A stretch of 64,000 bases of DNA from positions 124,001 through 188,000 of the forward strand of contig CAVTHW010000012.1 of NCBI GenBank assembly GCA_963734625.1, in the 5' to 3' direction. Under the pieces are notes generated by a model, which ran no database searches, had not been told where the DNA came from, and saw nothing but the letters and a program-made list of their open reading frames with translations. A program made the position numbers and the translations under genes. Numbering within the stretch: position 1 is the stretch's first letter; every line of letters begins with the position of its first letter. The DNA comes from CAVTHW01 sp963734625 (GTDB lineage Bacteria; Acidobacteriota; Terriglobia; Bryobacterales; Bryobacteraceae). This document shows positions 53,340 through 62,331 of this stretch, piece by piece.

Positions 53340-54452
53340 ATGAAATGGGCTGGAGTTGGCGTTTCCCTATTCCTCGCAACCCTGCTCTGCGTCTTCGCGG
53401 CTCAGCAAGGGCCGAGCCGGGAAGGGGCGGATACCGTCGTCAAGCCCAAGAAGAAGGAAACCGCACCCGCGGTAGAGCAGCCCAAGATTCCTTCCAAGTA
53501 CCCTAAGAAGCCGGATCTGCCGGCGGACGTTCCCCGGTTCCGCAGCGACGTCTTCACGGTGAGCGTGGATGTGACGGTACTCGATCCCCGCGGGCGTCCC
53601 ATCCCCGACCTCGGCCAGGGGAACTTCCGCGTTCTCGAAGACAATGTGGCCCAGAAGGTCGAGTCCTTCGAGCCGGGCGAGGCGCCCATGACCGTCTGCC
53701 TGCTCATCGAGTTCAGCAACCTGTTTCAGAGTTACTACAGCGAGACGTGGTTCCAGACTCTCCAAGCTTCCTATGGCTTTATGGAAGCGCTGAAACCGGA
53801 AGACTACCTGGCGGTGGTGGCCTACGACATGAAGTCCGAGATTCTCTCGGATTTTTCGACCGACAGGCGTGAGGCGCAGACAGCGCTCCAGCAGCTCAGA
53901 TTCGCGGGCTTCTCCGAGGCCAATCTCTTCGACGCCCTTGCGGACACCGCAGAGCGAATGAGGACCATTGAGGGGCGCAAGGCAATCGTGGTGCTGTCCT
54001 CCGGCATCGACACCTTCAGCAAACTTACGTACGACAAGGCGCGCAAGAGCCTGCAGACCTCCCAGGTCCCGGTTTTCGCGATCGGACTGATGCAGTCCAT
54101 CCGCATCAGGTATGAGTCGCGCATGGATGCCATCGCCCGCATGGACTTCATGCAGGCCGACAACCAGATGCGGACGTTCGCGAACGAGACCGGCGGCCAG
54201 TCTTACTTTCCCCGCTTCGAGGCCGAGTTTCCGGGGATCTTCAAGCAGATCGGCGCGGCCCTACGCACCCGCTACAACCTGACCTACCATCCCCTCAACC
54301 AGGCGCGGGACGGAAAGTATCGCAAGATTAAAGTCGAACTGGTGAAGCCGGGCACCGACGAGCCGCTGCCCGTCAAGGACGAAAAGGGCAAGCCCGCCAA
54401 GCTGACGATCATCGCCAAGCCCGGCTACACGGCGCCCATGCCGGTCGAATAG
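53340..54452 (+). CDS. Acidobacterial VWFA-related secreted protein
   Basis: 370 residues. A signal peptide (WAGVGVSLFLATLLCVFAA) and a Lys/Pro-rich stretch come first. Next is a short beta domain typical of this family (FTVSVDVTVLDPRGRPIPDL, FRVLEDNVAQKVESFEPG) and then a VWA fold: VCLLIEFSNLFQSYYSETWF (DxSxS is degenerate: IEFSN) and GRKAIVVLSSGIDTFSKL. It ends with a beta-sheet region (YNLTYHPLNQARDGKYRKIK). The architecture matches the acidobacterial VWFA-related family (TIGR03436 as I recall). It is exported; the role is unknown. ATG 53340 is chosen over a GTG 21 bases upstream. Confidence 0.85.
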   Translation: MKWAGVGVSLFLATLLCVFAAQQGPSREGADTVVKPKKKETAPAVEQPKIPSKYPKKPDLPADVPRFRSDVFTVSVDVTVLDPRGRPIPDLGQGNFRVLEDNVAQKVESFEPGEAPMTVCLLIEFSNLFQSYYSETWFQTLQASYGFMEALKPEDYLAVVAYDMKSEILSDFSTDRREAQTALQQLRFAGFSEANLFDALADTAERMRTIEGRKAIVVLSSGIDTFSKLTYDKARKSLQTSQVPVFAIGLMQSIRIRYESRMDAIARMDFMQADNQMRTFANETGGQSYFPRFEAEFPGIFKQIGAALRTRYNLTYHPLNQARDGKYRKIKVELVKPGTDEPLPVKDEKGKPAKLTIIAKPGYTAPMPVE

Positions 54453-54533
54453 GCCGCGCCCAAGTTCAGTGCACCGGCAGGCGCAAGAAGTCAAGCACTG
54501 AATCTAGCGCATTTCCAGAGCGATACAAGAGCA

Positions 54534-54563
54534 TTGACAGAGCGATTTAAACTCTGTTAACTT
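54534..54563 (+). promoter_or_regulatory. Sigma-70-like promoter of the receiver gene
   Basis: TTGACA at 54534-54539, 18 bases, then TAACTT at 54558-54563 (or TTAACT with a 17-base spacer). The start codon is at 54576, so the leader is only a few bases. Confidence 0.4.
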
Positions 54564-54575
54564 CGCTGAGTCCCG

Positions 54576-55031
54576 ATGATCACCTCGACTCTTGCTTCAC
54601 GCACCGGTCCCGCAAACATCCTTCTCGTCGATGGCAACCGAAGCGGCGGCGCCGCCCGCAAGTCGGTTCTCGAAGAGCTGGGCCACTCCGTGACCACGGC
54701 CGCCTGCGGCGAGGACGCGCTGGACAGGCTCTCGAAGGCCAAGTTCGACCTGGTGGTGACGGGCCACCGCATGGCGCGCATGGACGGCGTCGAGCTGATC
54801 GGCAGAATCCGCGCGGTTGATCCGGCCGTTCCCATAATCCTGCTTTCGGCCTATGTGGATGCGCTGGGACTCACGGAGGCGAACACCGGCGCCGACCTGG
54901 TGCTGGCGAAGAGCGCCAACGAGGTGGCGCACCTGATCCGGGCGGTATCGCGTCTGCTGCGCCTCAAAGCGGCGAAGAAGCCACCGGCTTCGCAGCGTTC
55001 CAGGCTGAAGGCCCGGCGGCAAAGCGTTTAG
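54576..55031 (+). CDS. Stand-alone receiver-domain protein lacking the phospho-acceptor Asp
   Basis: 151 residues. The CheY-like fold is clear (ANILLVDGNRSGGAARKSVL, CGEDALDRLSKAKFDLVVTG, MDGVELIGRIRAVDPAVPII, LLSAYVDALGLTEANTGADL, LAKSANEVAHLI). But the second acidic residue of the DD pair is Gly (VDG), and the phosphorylation site is Gly too (FDLVVTGHRM where VVTDYRM is usual). The conserved Lys and Ser remain. It is therefore an atypical receiver that cannot be phosphorylated in the usual way. The ~25-residue basic tail (RLKAAKKPPASQRSRLKARR) might bind nucleic acid or membrane. No kinase is adjacent. Confidence 0.85.
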   Translation: MITSTLASRTGPANILLVDGNRSGGAARKSVLEELGHSVTTAACGEDALDRLSKAKFDLVVTGHRMARMDGVELIGRIRAVDPAVPIILLSAYVDALGLTEANTGADLVLAKSANEVAHLIRAVSRLLRLKAAKKPPASQRSRLKARRQSV

Positions 55032-55044
55032 GCCTGCCTCGGGT

Positions 55045-55080
55045 GTGCGACATTAGAGTGGAATCGCCGGCGTCCACCGG
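55045..55080 (+). repeat. Intron-type host repeat, 5' part only
   Basis: GTGTGCGACATTAGAGTGGA followed by ATCGCCGGCGTCCACCGG, just after the receiver gene's stop. It matches the unit flanking both group II introns. Three copies of this unit lie exactly at or just after stop codons (10538, 40952, 55031). Confidence 0.65.
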
Positions 55081-55117
55081 TCCCAACCGGGTTTATGATC
55101 GGAGGAGGAGTCCAATC

Positions 55118-55816
55118 ATGCTCGAAATCACGTGGCTGGGACACAGCACGTTTCAGTTCCGTCTGGAAACCGGCGAAGTCATTCTGGCGGATCCCTGGAT
55201 TGAGGGGAATCCCGCCTACCCCAAGGGGCATACGTTTCGAAGGCTTGACGCGATCCTGATCAGCCACGGGCACTCCGACCACATTGAGGGGGCTATCGCG
55301 CTGGCCAAGCGGTTTTCGCCGAAGGTGGTCGCGATCTACGAAACCTGCGGCTGGCTGGAGTCGAAGGGCGTCAGAAACGTGTTGCCGATGAGCAAGGGGG
55401 GCTCGCAGCAGGTCGGGCCCGTCACGGTGACGATGACCCACGCCGTACACGGCTGCGGCATCCTGGATGACGGCAAGTTCGTCTACGGGGGCGAGGCCGC
55501 GGGATATGTGATCGAGTTACCGGACCGGCGCTGCGTCTACTTCTCCGGCGACACCAATGTGTTCTCCGACATGCAGTTGATCGAGCAGCTATACCACCCA
55601 GAGCTGGCGATCATCCCCATCGGCGGCCTTTTCACCATGAGTCCGCGCGAAGCCGCATTGGCCTGCCGTCTGCTGAAGCCGAAGAAAGTGATCCCAATGC
55701 ATTTCGGCACGTTCGCGCCCCTGACCGGCAGGCCCGAGCAACTCGCGGAACTTATCCGCGATATTCCGGAAACGCAGGTCTGGCCGCTCGAAATCGGCAA
55801 ACCCGCCGCCTGGTAG
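55118..55816 (+). CDS. UPF0173-type metal-dependent hydrolase
   Basis: 232 residues of the metallo-beta-lactamase fold. ITWLGHSTFQFRLETGEVIL is the UPF0173/UlaG opening, ISHGHSDHIEGAIALAKRF holds the metal motif HxHxDH, and FSGDTNVFSDMQLIEQLYHP and PMHFGTFAPLTGRPEQLAEL supply further ligands. No signal peptide, so it is cytoplasmic. It follows a strong ribosome site (GGAGGAGG) at ATG 55118; an upstream in-frame GTG lies inside the repeat and is unlikely. Substrate unknown. Confidence 0.93.
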   Translation: MLEITWLGHSTFQFRLETGEVILADPWIEGNPAYPKGHTFRRLDAILISHGHSDHIEGAIALAKRFSPKVVAIYETCGWLESKGVRNVLPMSKGGSQQVGPVTVTMTHAVHGCGILDDGKFVYGGEAAGYVIELPDRRCVYFSGDTNVFSDMQLIEQLYHPELAIIPIGGLFTMSPREAALACRLLKPKKVIPMHFGTFAPLTGRPEQLAELIRDIPETQVWPLEIGKPAAW

Positions 55817-55976
55817 GCCGCCGTCCCTGGCGCCTGGCTCGACCCCAGCTCGAGTCATCCGCTTCATTCTTAACGCACCCTTAACAACAAACTAGCAACC
55901 CAGTGGCAGGCCCGTGAGTCTACTCAGTCGGAAGGAGTTGAGAGGTACTCAGAAAATTAACTCGGAGGGAGAGAAT

Positions 55977-56408
55977 ATGAGGAACAAGATTCTGACAGGT
56001 TTGGCAGTTTCGTTCTTTGGGGTGTTGATGGCAATGCCGCTGGCAGCGCAGTCCTTCACTCTGAGGGCCAACATTCCATTTCAGTTCGTCGTCGAAGGGA
56101 AGACGATGCCGGCCGGCACTTACTTGGTCCGAAGGAAAACTCGACGCGTGTGGTGAGCCTTCAGAACTTCGCCGACGATGTCTTCGGTTCTGATTGCCAC
56201 GCTACCAGCCGGGCTTTTGGACCACATGAATCAGAATGAAGCCAGACTCTACTTCCACCAGTACGGAAGCCAGTACTTTCTGTCCGACATCTGGGCCGGC
56301 TACAGCGACACCGGCGTGTCCATTCGAGAGACGCGTACCGAGCGGGAGTTAGCCAAGAGCGCTTCACTGAGGCAGCCCGATACAGTGGCCGTGCTGGCAA
56401 GACGCTAG
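55977..56408 (+). CDS. Small secreted acidobacterial protein of unknown function, two frameshifts
   Basis: About 143 residues when joined. Signal peptide (KILTGLAVSFFGVLMAMPLA), then SFTLRANIPFQFVVEGKTMP and AGTYLV. After a lost base near 56133 comes NSTRVVSLQNFADD, and after an extra base near 56180, SVLIATLPAGLLDHMNQNEA, ARLYFHQYGSQYFLSDIWAG and YSDTGVSIRETRTERELAKS. The joined protein matches a small-protein family I associate with Solibacter, with many paralogues. ATG 55977 has GGAGGGA just upstream. The two indels compensate, so sequencing error is a fair explanation. Confidence 0.75.
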
Positions 56409-56541
56409 AATGGCGCTTTGCAACTGCTTGCTCACTGGGCTGACAGGCTTGAGGCGGCAAACCGGAACTGGGCTCCGGTTGCCGCCTCAAGCAATTTCCC
56501 CCCGCTGTATAATGTAATCTGTAGGCTGAGCGGGTTCCCTT

Positions 56542-56853
56542 GTGAGCGAATTGCAGACATCGGCTTTTGATACGATCGAGAGCGCCCAGGACTACATCGA
56601 TTTACTGGTCCAGGCGGTCGAGGAGGCCCGGCACGACGTGGGGTCGGAGATCAGGCTCTCCAGAAGCCCCAGCGAAGAACGCCGGGTCCAGGCTCTCCAG
56701 CTCGCCGCGCTCAATCTCACCAAGCTTGACGGTCACATCTCCCAGTGCCGCCGCATACTCAACGACCTCAGGACGTTGAGGCGGCTGCTGCTTGACGAGA
56801 GAAAGTCCGCCGCCTCCGCGCACTCCACCTCCCGCGCGGCAGGCGCGGCCTGA
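56542..56853 (+). CDS. Small helical protein of unknown function
   Basis: 103 residues from GTG 56542. It is almost entirely helical and charged: TIESAQDYIDLLVQAVEEAR, SEERRVQALQLAALNLTKLD, ISQCRRILNDLRTLRRLLLD. Heptad-like spacing suggests a coiled coil. No signal peptide, no recognised family. The codon bias supports real coding, and a single Cys is present. It is 30 bases from the CocE-type gene but probably separate. Confidence 0.6.
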   Translation: MSELQTSAFDTIESAQDYIDLLVQAVEEARHDVGSEIRLSRSPSEERRVQALQLAALNLTKLDGHISQCRRILNDLRTLRRLLLDERKSAASAHSTSRAAGAA

Positions 56854-56883
56854 CGACTTCCGTCACGGTATCATGTCAGAGTG

Positions 56884-58715
56884 ATGGGGCTCTTTCGACG
56901 TTGTGTGCTGGCCGGCGTGCTGTGCGCCGTATCAGCCGCCGCCTTGCTGGCGCAGGGGCGCGAGTACATCCAGTCGCACTACGACAAGAAGGAATATCGG
57001 GTTCCCATGCGGGATGGCCGGAGGCTGTTCACGGCCGTGTATGCGCCGAAGGACACCTCGAAGTCCTACCCCATCCTGATTACCCGGACGCCCTACGGCT
57101 CGGGCCCCTATGGGCCGGAGAACTTTCCCGAGACGCTGGGTCCGTCGCCCGCGTTCGCCACCGAGGGCTACATTATCGTCAGCCAGGACGTGAGGGGCCG
57201 CAACTCATCGGAGGGCGAATTCGTTAACGTCCGGCCGTACATCCCGGACAAGCGGGGGCCTCAGGACGTGGACGAGTCCTCGGACGCCTACGACACAGTC
57301 GCATGGCTGCTGAAGAACGTCTCCCATAACAACGGCCGGGCCGGTTTCTGGGGCATCTCTTACCCGGATTCTACGCGGCCATGGCCGCCATCGACGCGCA
57401 CCCCGCGGTAAAGGCCGTCTCGCCGCAGGCGCCCGTGGCGGAGTGGTTCATCGGCGATGACTTTCATCACCAGGGAGCGTTCTTCCTCACGCCGGCTTTC
57501 AACTTCCTGATAGATTTCGGCCGGCCCGGCCAACCACGCTTCTCGCACGGCACGCCCGACGGATATGAGTTCTTCCTCAGGATGGGCCCCCTGGCGGAAG
57601 CCGAGAGGAAGTACTTCAAAGGCGACGTGCCCTTCTGGAGCGAACTCATGCAGCACGGCACGTACGACGATTTCTGGAAGGCGCGCGCGGTCCCGCCGCG
57701 CCTTACTAACATCAAACCGGCCGTCATGACCGTGGGGGGCTGGTTCGACGCCGAGGATGAATACGGCGCGCTGCACGTTTACGAGGCCATCGAACGCCAG
57801 AATCCCGGCGCCTACAATATCCTGGTGATGGGCCCCTGGTTCCACGGCGCCTGGGCGCGGGACGAGGGCGAAGTGCTGGGGAGCGTCCGCTTCGACTCGA
57901 AGACCTCGCTCTTCTACCGCGACAAAATAGAGCTCCCCTTTTTCGATCACTTTCTCAAAGGCAAGGATGATCCCCGCCTTCCCGAGGCTTATGTCTTCCA
58001 GACCGGGGCGAATCAATGGAAGCGGGAGGACTCGTGGCCGCCCAAGACCGTCACCCAGCGCACTTTGTATCTCCAGCCGGGCGGAAGACTGGCGTTCGAA
58101 CCGCCGCCTGACGGCGCGGCCTTCGACGAGTACATCAGCGATCCGGACAAGCCCGTGCCCTTCACCAACCGAATCACGACCGAGATGCCGATCGACTACA
58201 TGGTGGAGGACCAGAGGTTCGCGGCTCGGAGGACGGACGTCCTGGTGTATCAGACCCAGGCGCTGGAGGCCGACATAACGCTGGCGGGCCCGATCACGGC
58301 CAGCCTCCAGGTTTCGACTAGCGGCACGGACTCGGATTGGGTCGTCAAGCTGATCGACGTCTATCCGGATGACGTCTCCAACGCCGGCGGCGCTCCGCTA
58401 GGAGGCTTTGCGCAGCTTGTACGCGGCGAGCCGATGCGCGGGAAGTTCCGCAACAGTTACGAGCGGCCCGAGCCGTTCGAGCCGGGCGTGGTGACCAAAG
58501 TGGAGTTTATCGCGCCCGATGTCCTGCACACTTTCCGGCGCGGGCACAGGATCATGCTCCAGGTGCAAAGCTCCTGGTTCCCCCTGGTCGACCGCAACCC
58601 CCAGAAGTTCGTCGATATTTACAGGGCCACGGAGACGGATTTCCAGAAGGCGACGCAGCGGGTGTATCACGGCGCGGCCTATCCGTCGGGGCTCAAAATC
58701 AACGTGCTGAAGTGA
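56884..58715 (+). CDS. CocE/NonD-type secreted hydrolase (X-Pro dipeptidyl-peptidase family), one frameshift
   Basis: About 610 residues. Signal peptide (LCAVSAAALLAQG). The alpha/beta hydrolase has PMRDGRRLFTAVYAPK at its front, ILITRTPYGSGPYGPENFPE, FWGISYPGFYAAMAAID (nucleophile Ser in GISYPG), then the C-terminal jelly roll (DITLAGPITASLQVSTSGTD, RGHRIMLQVQSSWFPLVDRN). The only break is one lost base at about 57367 in the GISYPG motif (G run), with both sides fully conserved. Members cleave acyl or peptide substrates, e.g. cocaine esterase or glutaryl-7-ACA acylase-like enzymes. Convergent with the DUF58 gene (17-base overlap). Confidence 0.87.
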
Positions 58716-59757
58716 CGGGGGCGGGGAAGTTGCGCGGCGTCACAAAGCGGGCATGCCGCCAGCCGGGCTCGGGGAATGCCTCCGGAGCGGCGGTGAAGAC
58801 GATATGGAAACTGCTTTCCTCGGCAGGGTTCATTGACAGGGCGGTTGGTTTGGGCGCTACCAGCGCCAGGTACTTGAGGATGGTGTAGATATCGCCCATG
58901 GCGGGGACGGTCATGGCAAAGTCCTGGGTGGCGAAGCGAACCCGGGTCTCGCGCTGGGTTAGATGCCATGCCAGAAACGCGCAGCATTCGACGGCGCGCT
59001 CGAACCAGGCCCGGTGCGGCTCGGGTGCGTCGAGGTCCAGGAGAATCTCCACCAGGGGTTCCTCCTCGCGGGCGAACTCGCGCACCTGGATGGCGCCGGT
59101 GTGGGCGGTGGCTTTCCAATCCACGTGGCGGGCGCTTTCGAAAGCCTCGTAGGGGCGGATGCGGTAGAAATCATGCCCGCGCCCGCGGTAGTGCGCGGCG
59201 ACTTCTCCGCTAAAGACGCCCAGGAGATCCTCAAAGCCGGGCTGCGGGTTCAGGCAGGGATAGACCAGGATCTCGCGGCGCAGGCTGACTTGCGCGCGCC
59301 GTTCCCGCAGTCCGAACGGAAATGCGGTGGAGAACCAGAACTCGTCCTCCCGGTGGATGCCGCGGCGGGCGAATTCGACGTCCACAATCTCGTTTAACGT
59401 CTTGCGCCCCTGCAGGAGAGGGAAGTAGAGCATCGAGGAGAAGACGCTATCGCTGGTTCCGGACAGCTTCACCGAAAAGGACGGGACCCAGCGTTTGTGG
59501 TTCCGCACGAAGACGTGCGCGGGGAACCGGCGGCCCGCCGAGACGTGCTCGGGCAGCCGAAAATCGAGTTCGAGGCCGGAAAGCGACAGGCGGCCGATGA
59601 AGTCGGAGACCATCCAGGTGGCCAGCAACGCCGCCAGGATGACGAAGAGCAGGTTGTTGGCCGACAGGATGGCCGCGGCCGCCAGCGCGGCCAGAATCAA
59701 TCCGAACAGCAGCATGGCCGCGGCGTTGCGGCGCGGCTGCGGGAATCGCCTGGACAC
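58699..59757 (-). CDS. DUF58-domain membrane protein
   Basis: About 352 residues. Two adjacent helices (AAMLLFGLILAALAAAAILS, NNLLFVILAALLATWMVSDF) are followed by a beta domain and the DUF58 core: YRGRGHDFYRIRPYEAFESA, RHVDWKATAHTGAIQVREFA (the R.vdW.a.a..g.l.vk.f.. signature) and VEILLDLDAPEPHRAWFERA. DUF58 proteins usually accompany MoxR ATPases and VWA proteins in envelope assembly, but none is adjacent. The start is inferred as GTG 59757 because no suitable ATG exists and the frame upstream is repeat sequence. Confidence 0.83.
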   Translation of the reverse strand: MSRRFPQPRRNAAAMLLFGLILAALAAAAILSANNLLFVILAALLATWMVSDFIGRLSLSGLELDFRLPEHVSAGRRFPAHVFVRNHKRWVPSFSVKLSGTSDSVFSSMLYFPLLQGRKTLNEIVDVEFARRGIHREDEFWFSTAFPFGLRERRAQVSLRREILVYPCLNPQPGFEDLLGVFSGEVAAHYRGRGHDFYRIRPYEAFESARHVDWKATAHTGAIQVREFAREEEPLVEILLDLDAPEPHRAWFERAVECCAFLAWHLTQRETRVRFATQDFAMTVPAMGDIYTILKYLALVAPKPTALSMNPAEESSFHIVFTAAPEAFPEPGWRHARFVTPRNFPAPVTSAR

Positions 59758-59803
59758 GATGGAATCATGCCACAACCGCCGGCCGATGTCGATAGGAGCG
59801 TCG

Positions 59804-59836
59804 CAAATACTGACCGCTCCCTGTCGGTCGCGGTTT
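59804..59836 (-). repeat. Dispersed GGTCAG repeat, copy 3
   Basis: Reverse-strand AACCGCGACCGACAGGGAGC followed by GGTCAGTATTTG. Related to 13363-13396, 25088-25121 and the split copy at 16661-16796. Confidence 0.7.
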
Positions 59837-60317
59837 CCATGAGAAGGCCGGTCGGTGTCAAGCGTCGGTATCAAGTATTTTTCTTAGCCGGCGCCAGCCG
59901 GCCTGTCTCGCCGTGACATAGCCTGCCATTCCCTCCTATGAGCGGGGTTTCGGCATGGCGGCCGGGCCCCGTCCAGGCCGAGCGAAGCGAGCCGCAGGGC
60001 AGCCTTGACGGGTGGCCGCCATGCCCCTTCTCCGGGTGGAGGGAATGGCAGGCTTGCCCTCGCTGTTCCCTGTGCTTCCGCCTTTGGGATCTGTCTTCCG
60101 CCGCCTGCTTTGCCGCGCCACTGTCGCCAGGTTTCCATCCGCACTCTTGTTGCGGCTTGCGCCGCGGTGCCCGTTGGGGTTCTCAATTCAGCGGGTGCTG
60201 CCATTTCAGTGTCGATCTGCTTCCGGCCAGTCGCCTGGCCGGCGGCGATCCACCGCGACCTCGCAGTTACCCGAACTCGGCGCTTTCGCATCGCTGGCAG
60301 AATTCGATCCATAAACC
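59837..60317. other. Non-coding region 3' of the IS110 transposase with a long nested palindrome
   Basis: About 480 bases without a gene. AGCCTGCCATTCCCTCC (59921-59937) pairs with GGAGGGAATGGCAGGCT (60040-60056), and inside it GCATGGCGGCC pairs with GGCCGCCATGC, giving a large nested stem of about 135 bases. The region could be the right non-coding end of the IS110-type element, where such elements may encode their guide (bridge) RNA, or a separate repeat. Element ends are not determinable here. Confidence 0.5.
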
Positions 60318-61457
60318 TTACGCTGCGGCAGCCGCTGCCGCTGCCGCCTGTTGCTGGTTGTACAGGGGCTGGTAAACTTCCCCGTTGACCCACAGTCGAT
60401 GCAGCAGCACCGCGAGTTTTCTAGCCACCGCAACGACCACCCGCTTCTCGGTGTTCTTCCCGCCCCGCTCGATCTTGGCCAGCCCCCACCGGCGCAGATC
60501 GCTGTCCGGCGCGCCACGCTTGAGAATGCAGTGCGCCGATTGCACCAACAGCGCCCGTAACAACCGGTCGCCCTCCTTGCTGATCCCCAGCTCCGGCTCG
60601 CTCTGGCTCGAATCCCGCCGCTTGGGCACCATCCCCAGATACCCGCCCACCTCGCGGCTGTGCCGAAACCGCTCCGGATCCTCGATCGTCAAGATGTAGG
60701 TCGTGCTCACCAGCGTTCCCACCCCGTAGACCTGCCGCAACAACTTCACTTCCGGGTAGCGGCTGGCCAACTGCTCGATCTGCTGGTCGTACTCGGCAAT
60801 TTGTGCGCTGATCTGCTGGATGCTCTTCAAGAGCGGTTGCAGGATCTGCCGCAGACCTGCGCTCAGCTCCTCCGCCGTGATTTCGTTCACCTCCTCGCTC
60901 GCGCATGCCTGCAACCGTTCCCCCATCGGCTTGGCCAGCCCGCGCGCCGCGTTGATCAGCTTCGTCCGCCCTTCCACCAGCGCCGCCCGCGCCCGTATCA
61001 CCGCCAGGTCCGCTTGCGCCTGCTCGCCCCGGTGCCGGATGGGATACAGCAGTTTCGGATCTACGCGCGCCAGCCGGGCTAATTTCTGGGCATCGATCGG
61101 GTCGTCTTTTCGCGTGCTTCTGCCGATCAGCGCCACCTGCCGGGGGTTGGCCACGATCACTTCGTGCCCCAACTGCGCCAGGTGCCGGCTCACCCACGGC
61201 GAATGGGTCCCCACTTCATGAGCCACGCGGCTCGACGGCATCTTCTCGAACAGTGAGTTCAGTCCCGTCTTGGTCCTCGGCAGCTCTCCTTCACTGATCA
61301 CGTCCCCTCCTGCATCCAAGATGCAGTAGCGGCTGTAGCGATCTCCGAGGTCTAACCCGATGGTTAGCCTCTGCTCTGCTGCCACTTTGGCGATCTGAGA
61401 TCTCAACTTCTTCGAAAGTGCCTTCTTATGGGCTTTCGTAGTGGTATGCTTCTCCAT
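60318..61457 (-). CDS. IS110-family transposase (DEDD recombinase)
   Basis: About 379 residues. The N-terminal RuvC-like domain has LTIGLDLGDRYSRYCILDAG (first Asp), VAHEVGTHSPWVSRHLAQLG (Glu) and TRKDDPIDAQKLARLARVDP (Asp pair), completing DEDD. The C-terminal Tnp domain has RQVYGVGTLVSTTYILTIED and ELGISKEGDRLLRALLVQSA with the serine nucleophile in GISKEGD. The protein ends in an unusual QQQ plus nine alanines. ATG 61457 follows AAGGAG. IS110 enzymes work with a structured guide RNA from the element's non-coding end. The frame is open and looks active. Confidence 0.93.
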   Translation of the reverse strand: MEKHTTTKAHKKALSKKLRSQIAKVAAEQRLTIGLDLGDRYSRYCILDAGGDVISEGELPRTKTGLNSLFEKMPSSRVAHEVGTHSPWVSRHLAQLGHEVIVANPRQVALIGRSTRKDDPIDAQKLARLARVDPKLLYPIRHRGEQAQADLAVIRARAALVEGRTKLINAARGLAKPMGERLQACASEEVNEITAEELSAGLRQILQPLLKSIQQISAQIAEYDQQIEQLASRYPEVKLLRQVYGVGTLVSTTYILTIEDPERFRHSREVGGYLGMVPKRRDSSQSEPELGISKEGDRLLRALLVQSAHCILKRGAPDSDLRRWGLAKIERGGKNTEKRVVVAVARKLAVLLHRLWVNGEVYQPLYNQQQAAAAAAAAA

Positions 61458-61540
61458 GGCCGGTTTCTCCTTGTTTTGCACTTCGAGTGCGCATCCAATT
61501 GGGAGCTTAACGCATCCCGCCGGAGAACCGGCCTTCTCAT

Positions 61541-61614
61541 CCCATTTCGGTGCCGGCGCGGCGCAGTACCCGCGGTGGAGTAGGGGCACGGTGGCGCCGT
61601 GCCCCTACGGGAGC
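61541..61614 (+). repeat. GTAGGGGCACGG hairpin repeat, copy 2
   Basis: CCCATTTCGGTGCCGGCGCG, then GTAGGGGCACGG / CCGTGCCCCTAC as a perfect stem. It is ~85% identical to reversed 16699-16772. It lies upstream of the IS110 transposase start, so it may be inside or beside the element. Confidence 0.75.
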
Positions 61615-61698
61615 CGTCCAGAGCGTCTTCATGGCTATCTGCGGCCCGCAGGGCCATGGGAACTCCCTGTCGGGCGCGGCATGTTACACTCAATTCTG

Positions 61699-62118
61699 AT
61701 GGCTGCCAAGGAGAAGAAACCAAAGGAGCCGAGGGCTCCCCTGAAGGTCTGGCTGCCGGCGGTGGCGCTGGGCTGGCTGATCCCGGGCGGAGGGCATTTC
61801 CTACTGAAGCGCCGAGGCCGGGGCGGGCTCCTGCTTTTCGCCGTTCTGACCATGTTCCTGTTCGGAATCATGATGCGCGGTGTCCTTTTCGAGCCGAGGA
61901 TAGGCGACCCGCTGACGATCATCATCTACTGTGGCGGCTTTCTGGGCGACCTCGCCTCCGGGCTACTGTACCTGATGACCGTATGGCTGGGATACGCCCA
62001 GCCCGAGGTGGCCGGGCAGGTACATGATTACGGCACGAAGTTCCTGGTCACGGCCGGTTTGCTGAATGTCCTGGCCCTGGTGGATGTTTACGAGATAGCG
62101 GTGGGGAAGAAGAGCTGA
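61699..62118 (+). CDS. Small multi-pass membrane protein (DUF6677-like)
   Basis: 139 residues. A charged start (MAAKEKKPKEPRAPLK) is followed by about four helices: WLPAVALGWLIPGGGHFLLK, LLLFAVLTMFLFGIMMRG, LTIIIYCGGFLGDLASGLLY and FLVTAGLLNVLALVDVYEIA. The WLIPGGGHFLLxRRGRG block is the family signature as I recall. ATG 61699 (MAAKEK) is chosen over 61681. Its TGA overlaps the next small membrane gene (TGATG) and miaB follows, so the four genes probably form one transcript. Function unknown. Confidence 0.72.
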   Translation: MAAKEKKPKEPRAPLKVWLPAVALGWLIPGGGHFLLKRRGRGGLLLFAVLTMFLFGIMMRGVLFEPRIGDPLTIIIYCGGFLGDLASGLLYLMTVWLGYAQPEVAGQVHDYGTKFLVTAGLLNVLALVDVYEIAVGKKS

Positions 62119-62303
62119 TGCCCAGGCTGAACCTGTCCCATCTTGAAGCGGCACTGTTGTTTGCGCTGCTCACTTCCATCGTTCTTGGTGTGGTCACGAA
62201 GCAGACGGATCGCGAGCGGGTGCAGTACGGCCTGAAGTGTTTCGGCTGGTTCGTCTTTGCCCTTTTCGCAATCGGCTGGGCCATGCGCTTTGGACACGGT
62301 TAG
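62118..62303 (+). CDS. 61-residue two-helix membrane protein
   Basis: MPRLNLSHLEAALLFALLTS opens helix 1 (to IVLGVV); after a short basic loop (TKQTDRERVQYG) helix 2 is CFGWFVFALFAIGWAMRFGH. The start overlaps the preceding stop as TGATG, the typical coupling of a small operon. It resembles no named family but has good codon bias. Upstream of miaB by 28 bases with a short hairpin repeat (GGGCAAGCT gaAGCTTGCCC) between. Confidence 0.6.
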   Translation: MPRLNLSHLEAALLFALLTSIVLGVVTKQTDRERVQYGLKCFGWFVFALFAIGWAMRFGHG

Positions 62304-62331
62304 CGGGCAAGCTGAAGCTTGCCCCACCCGC

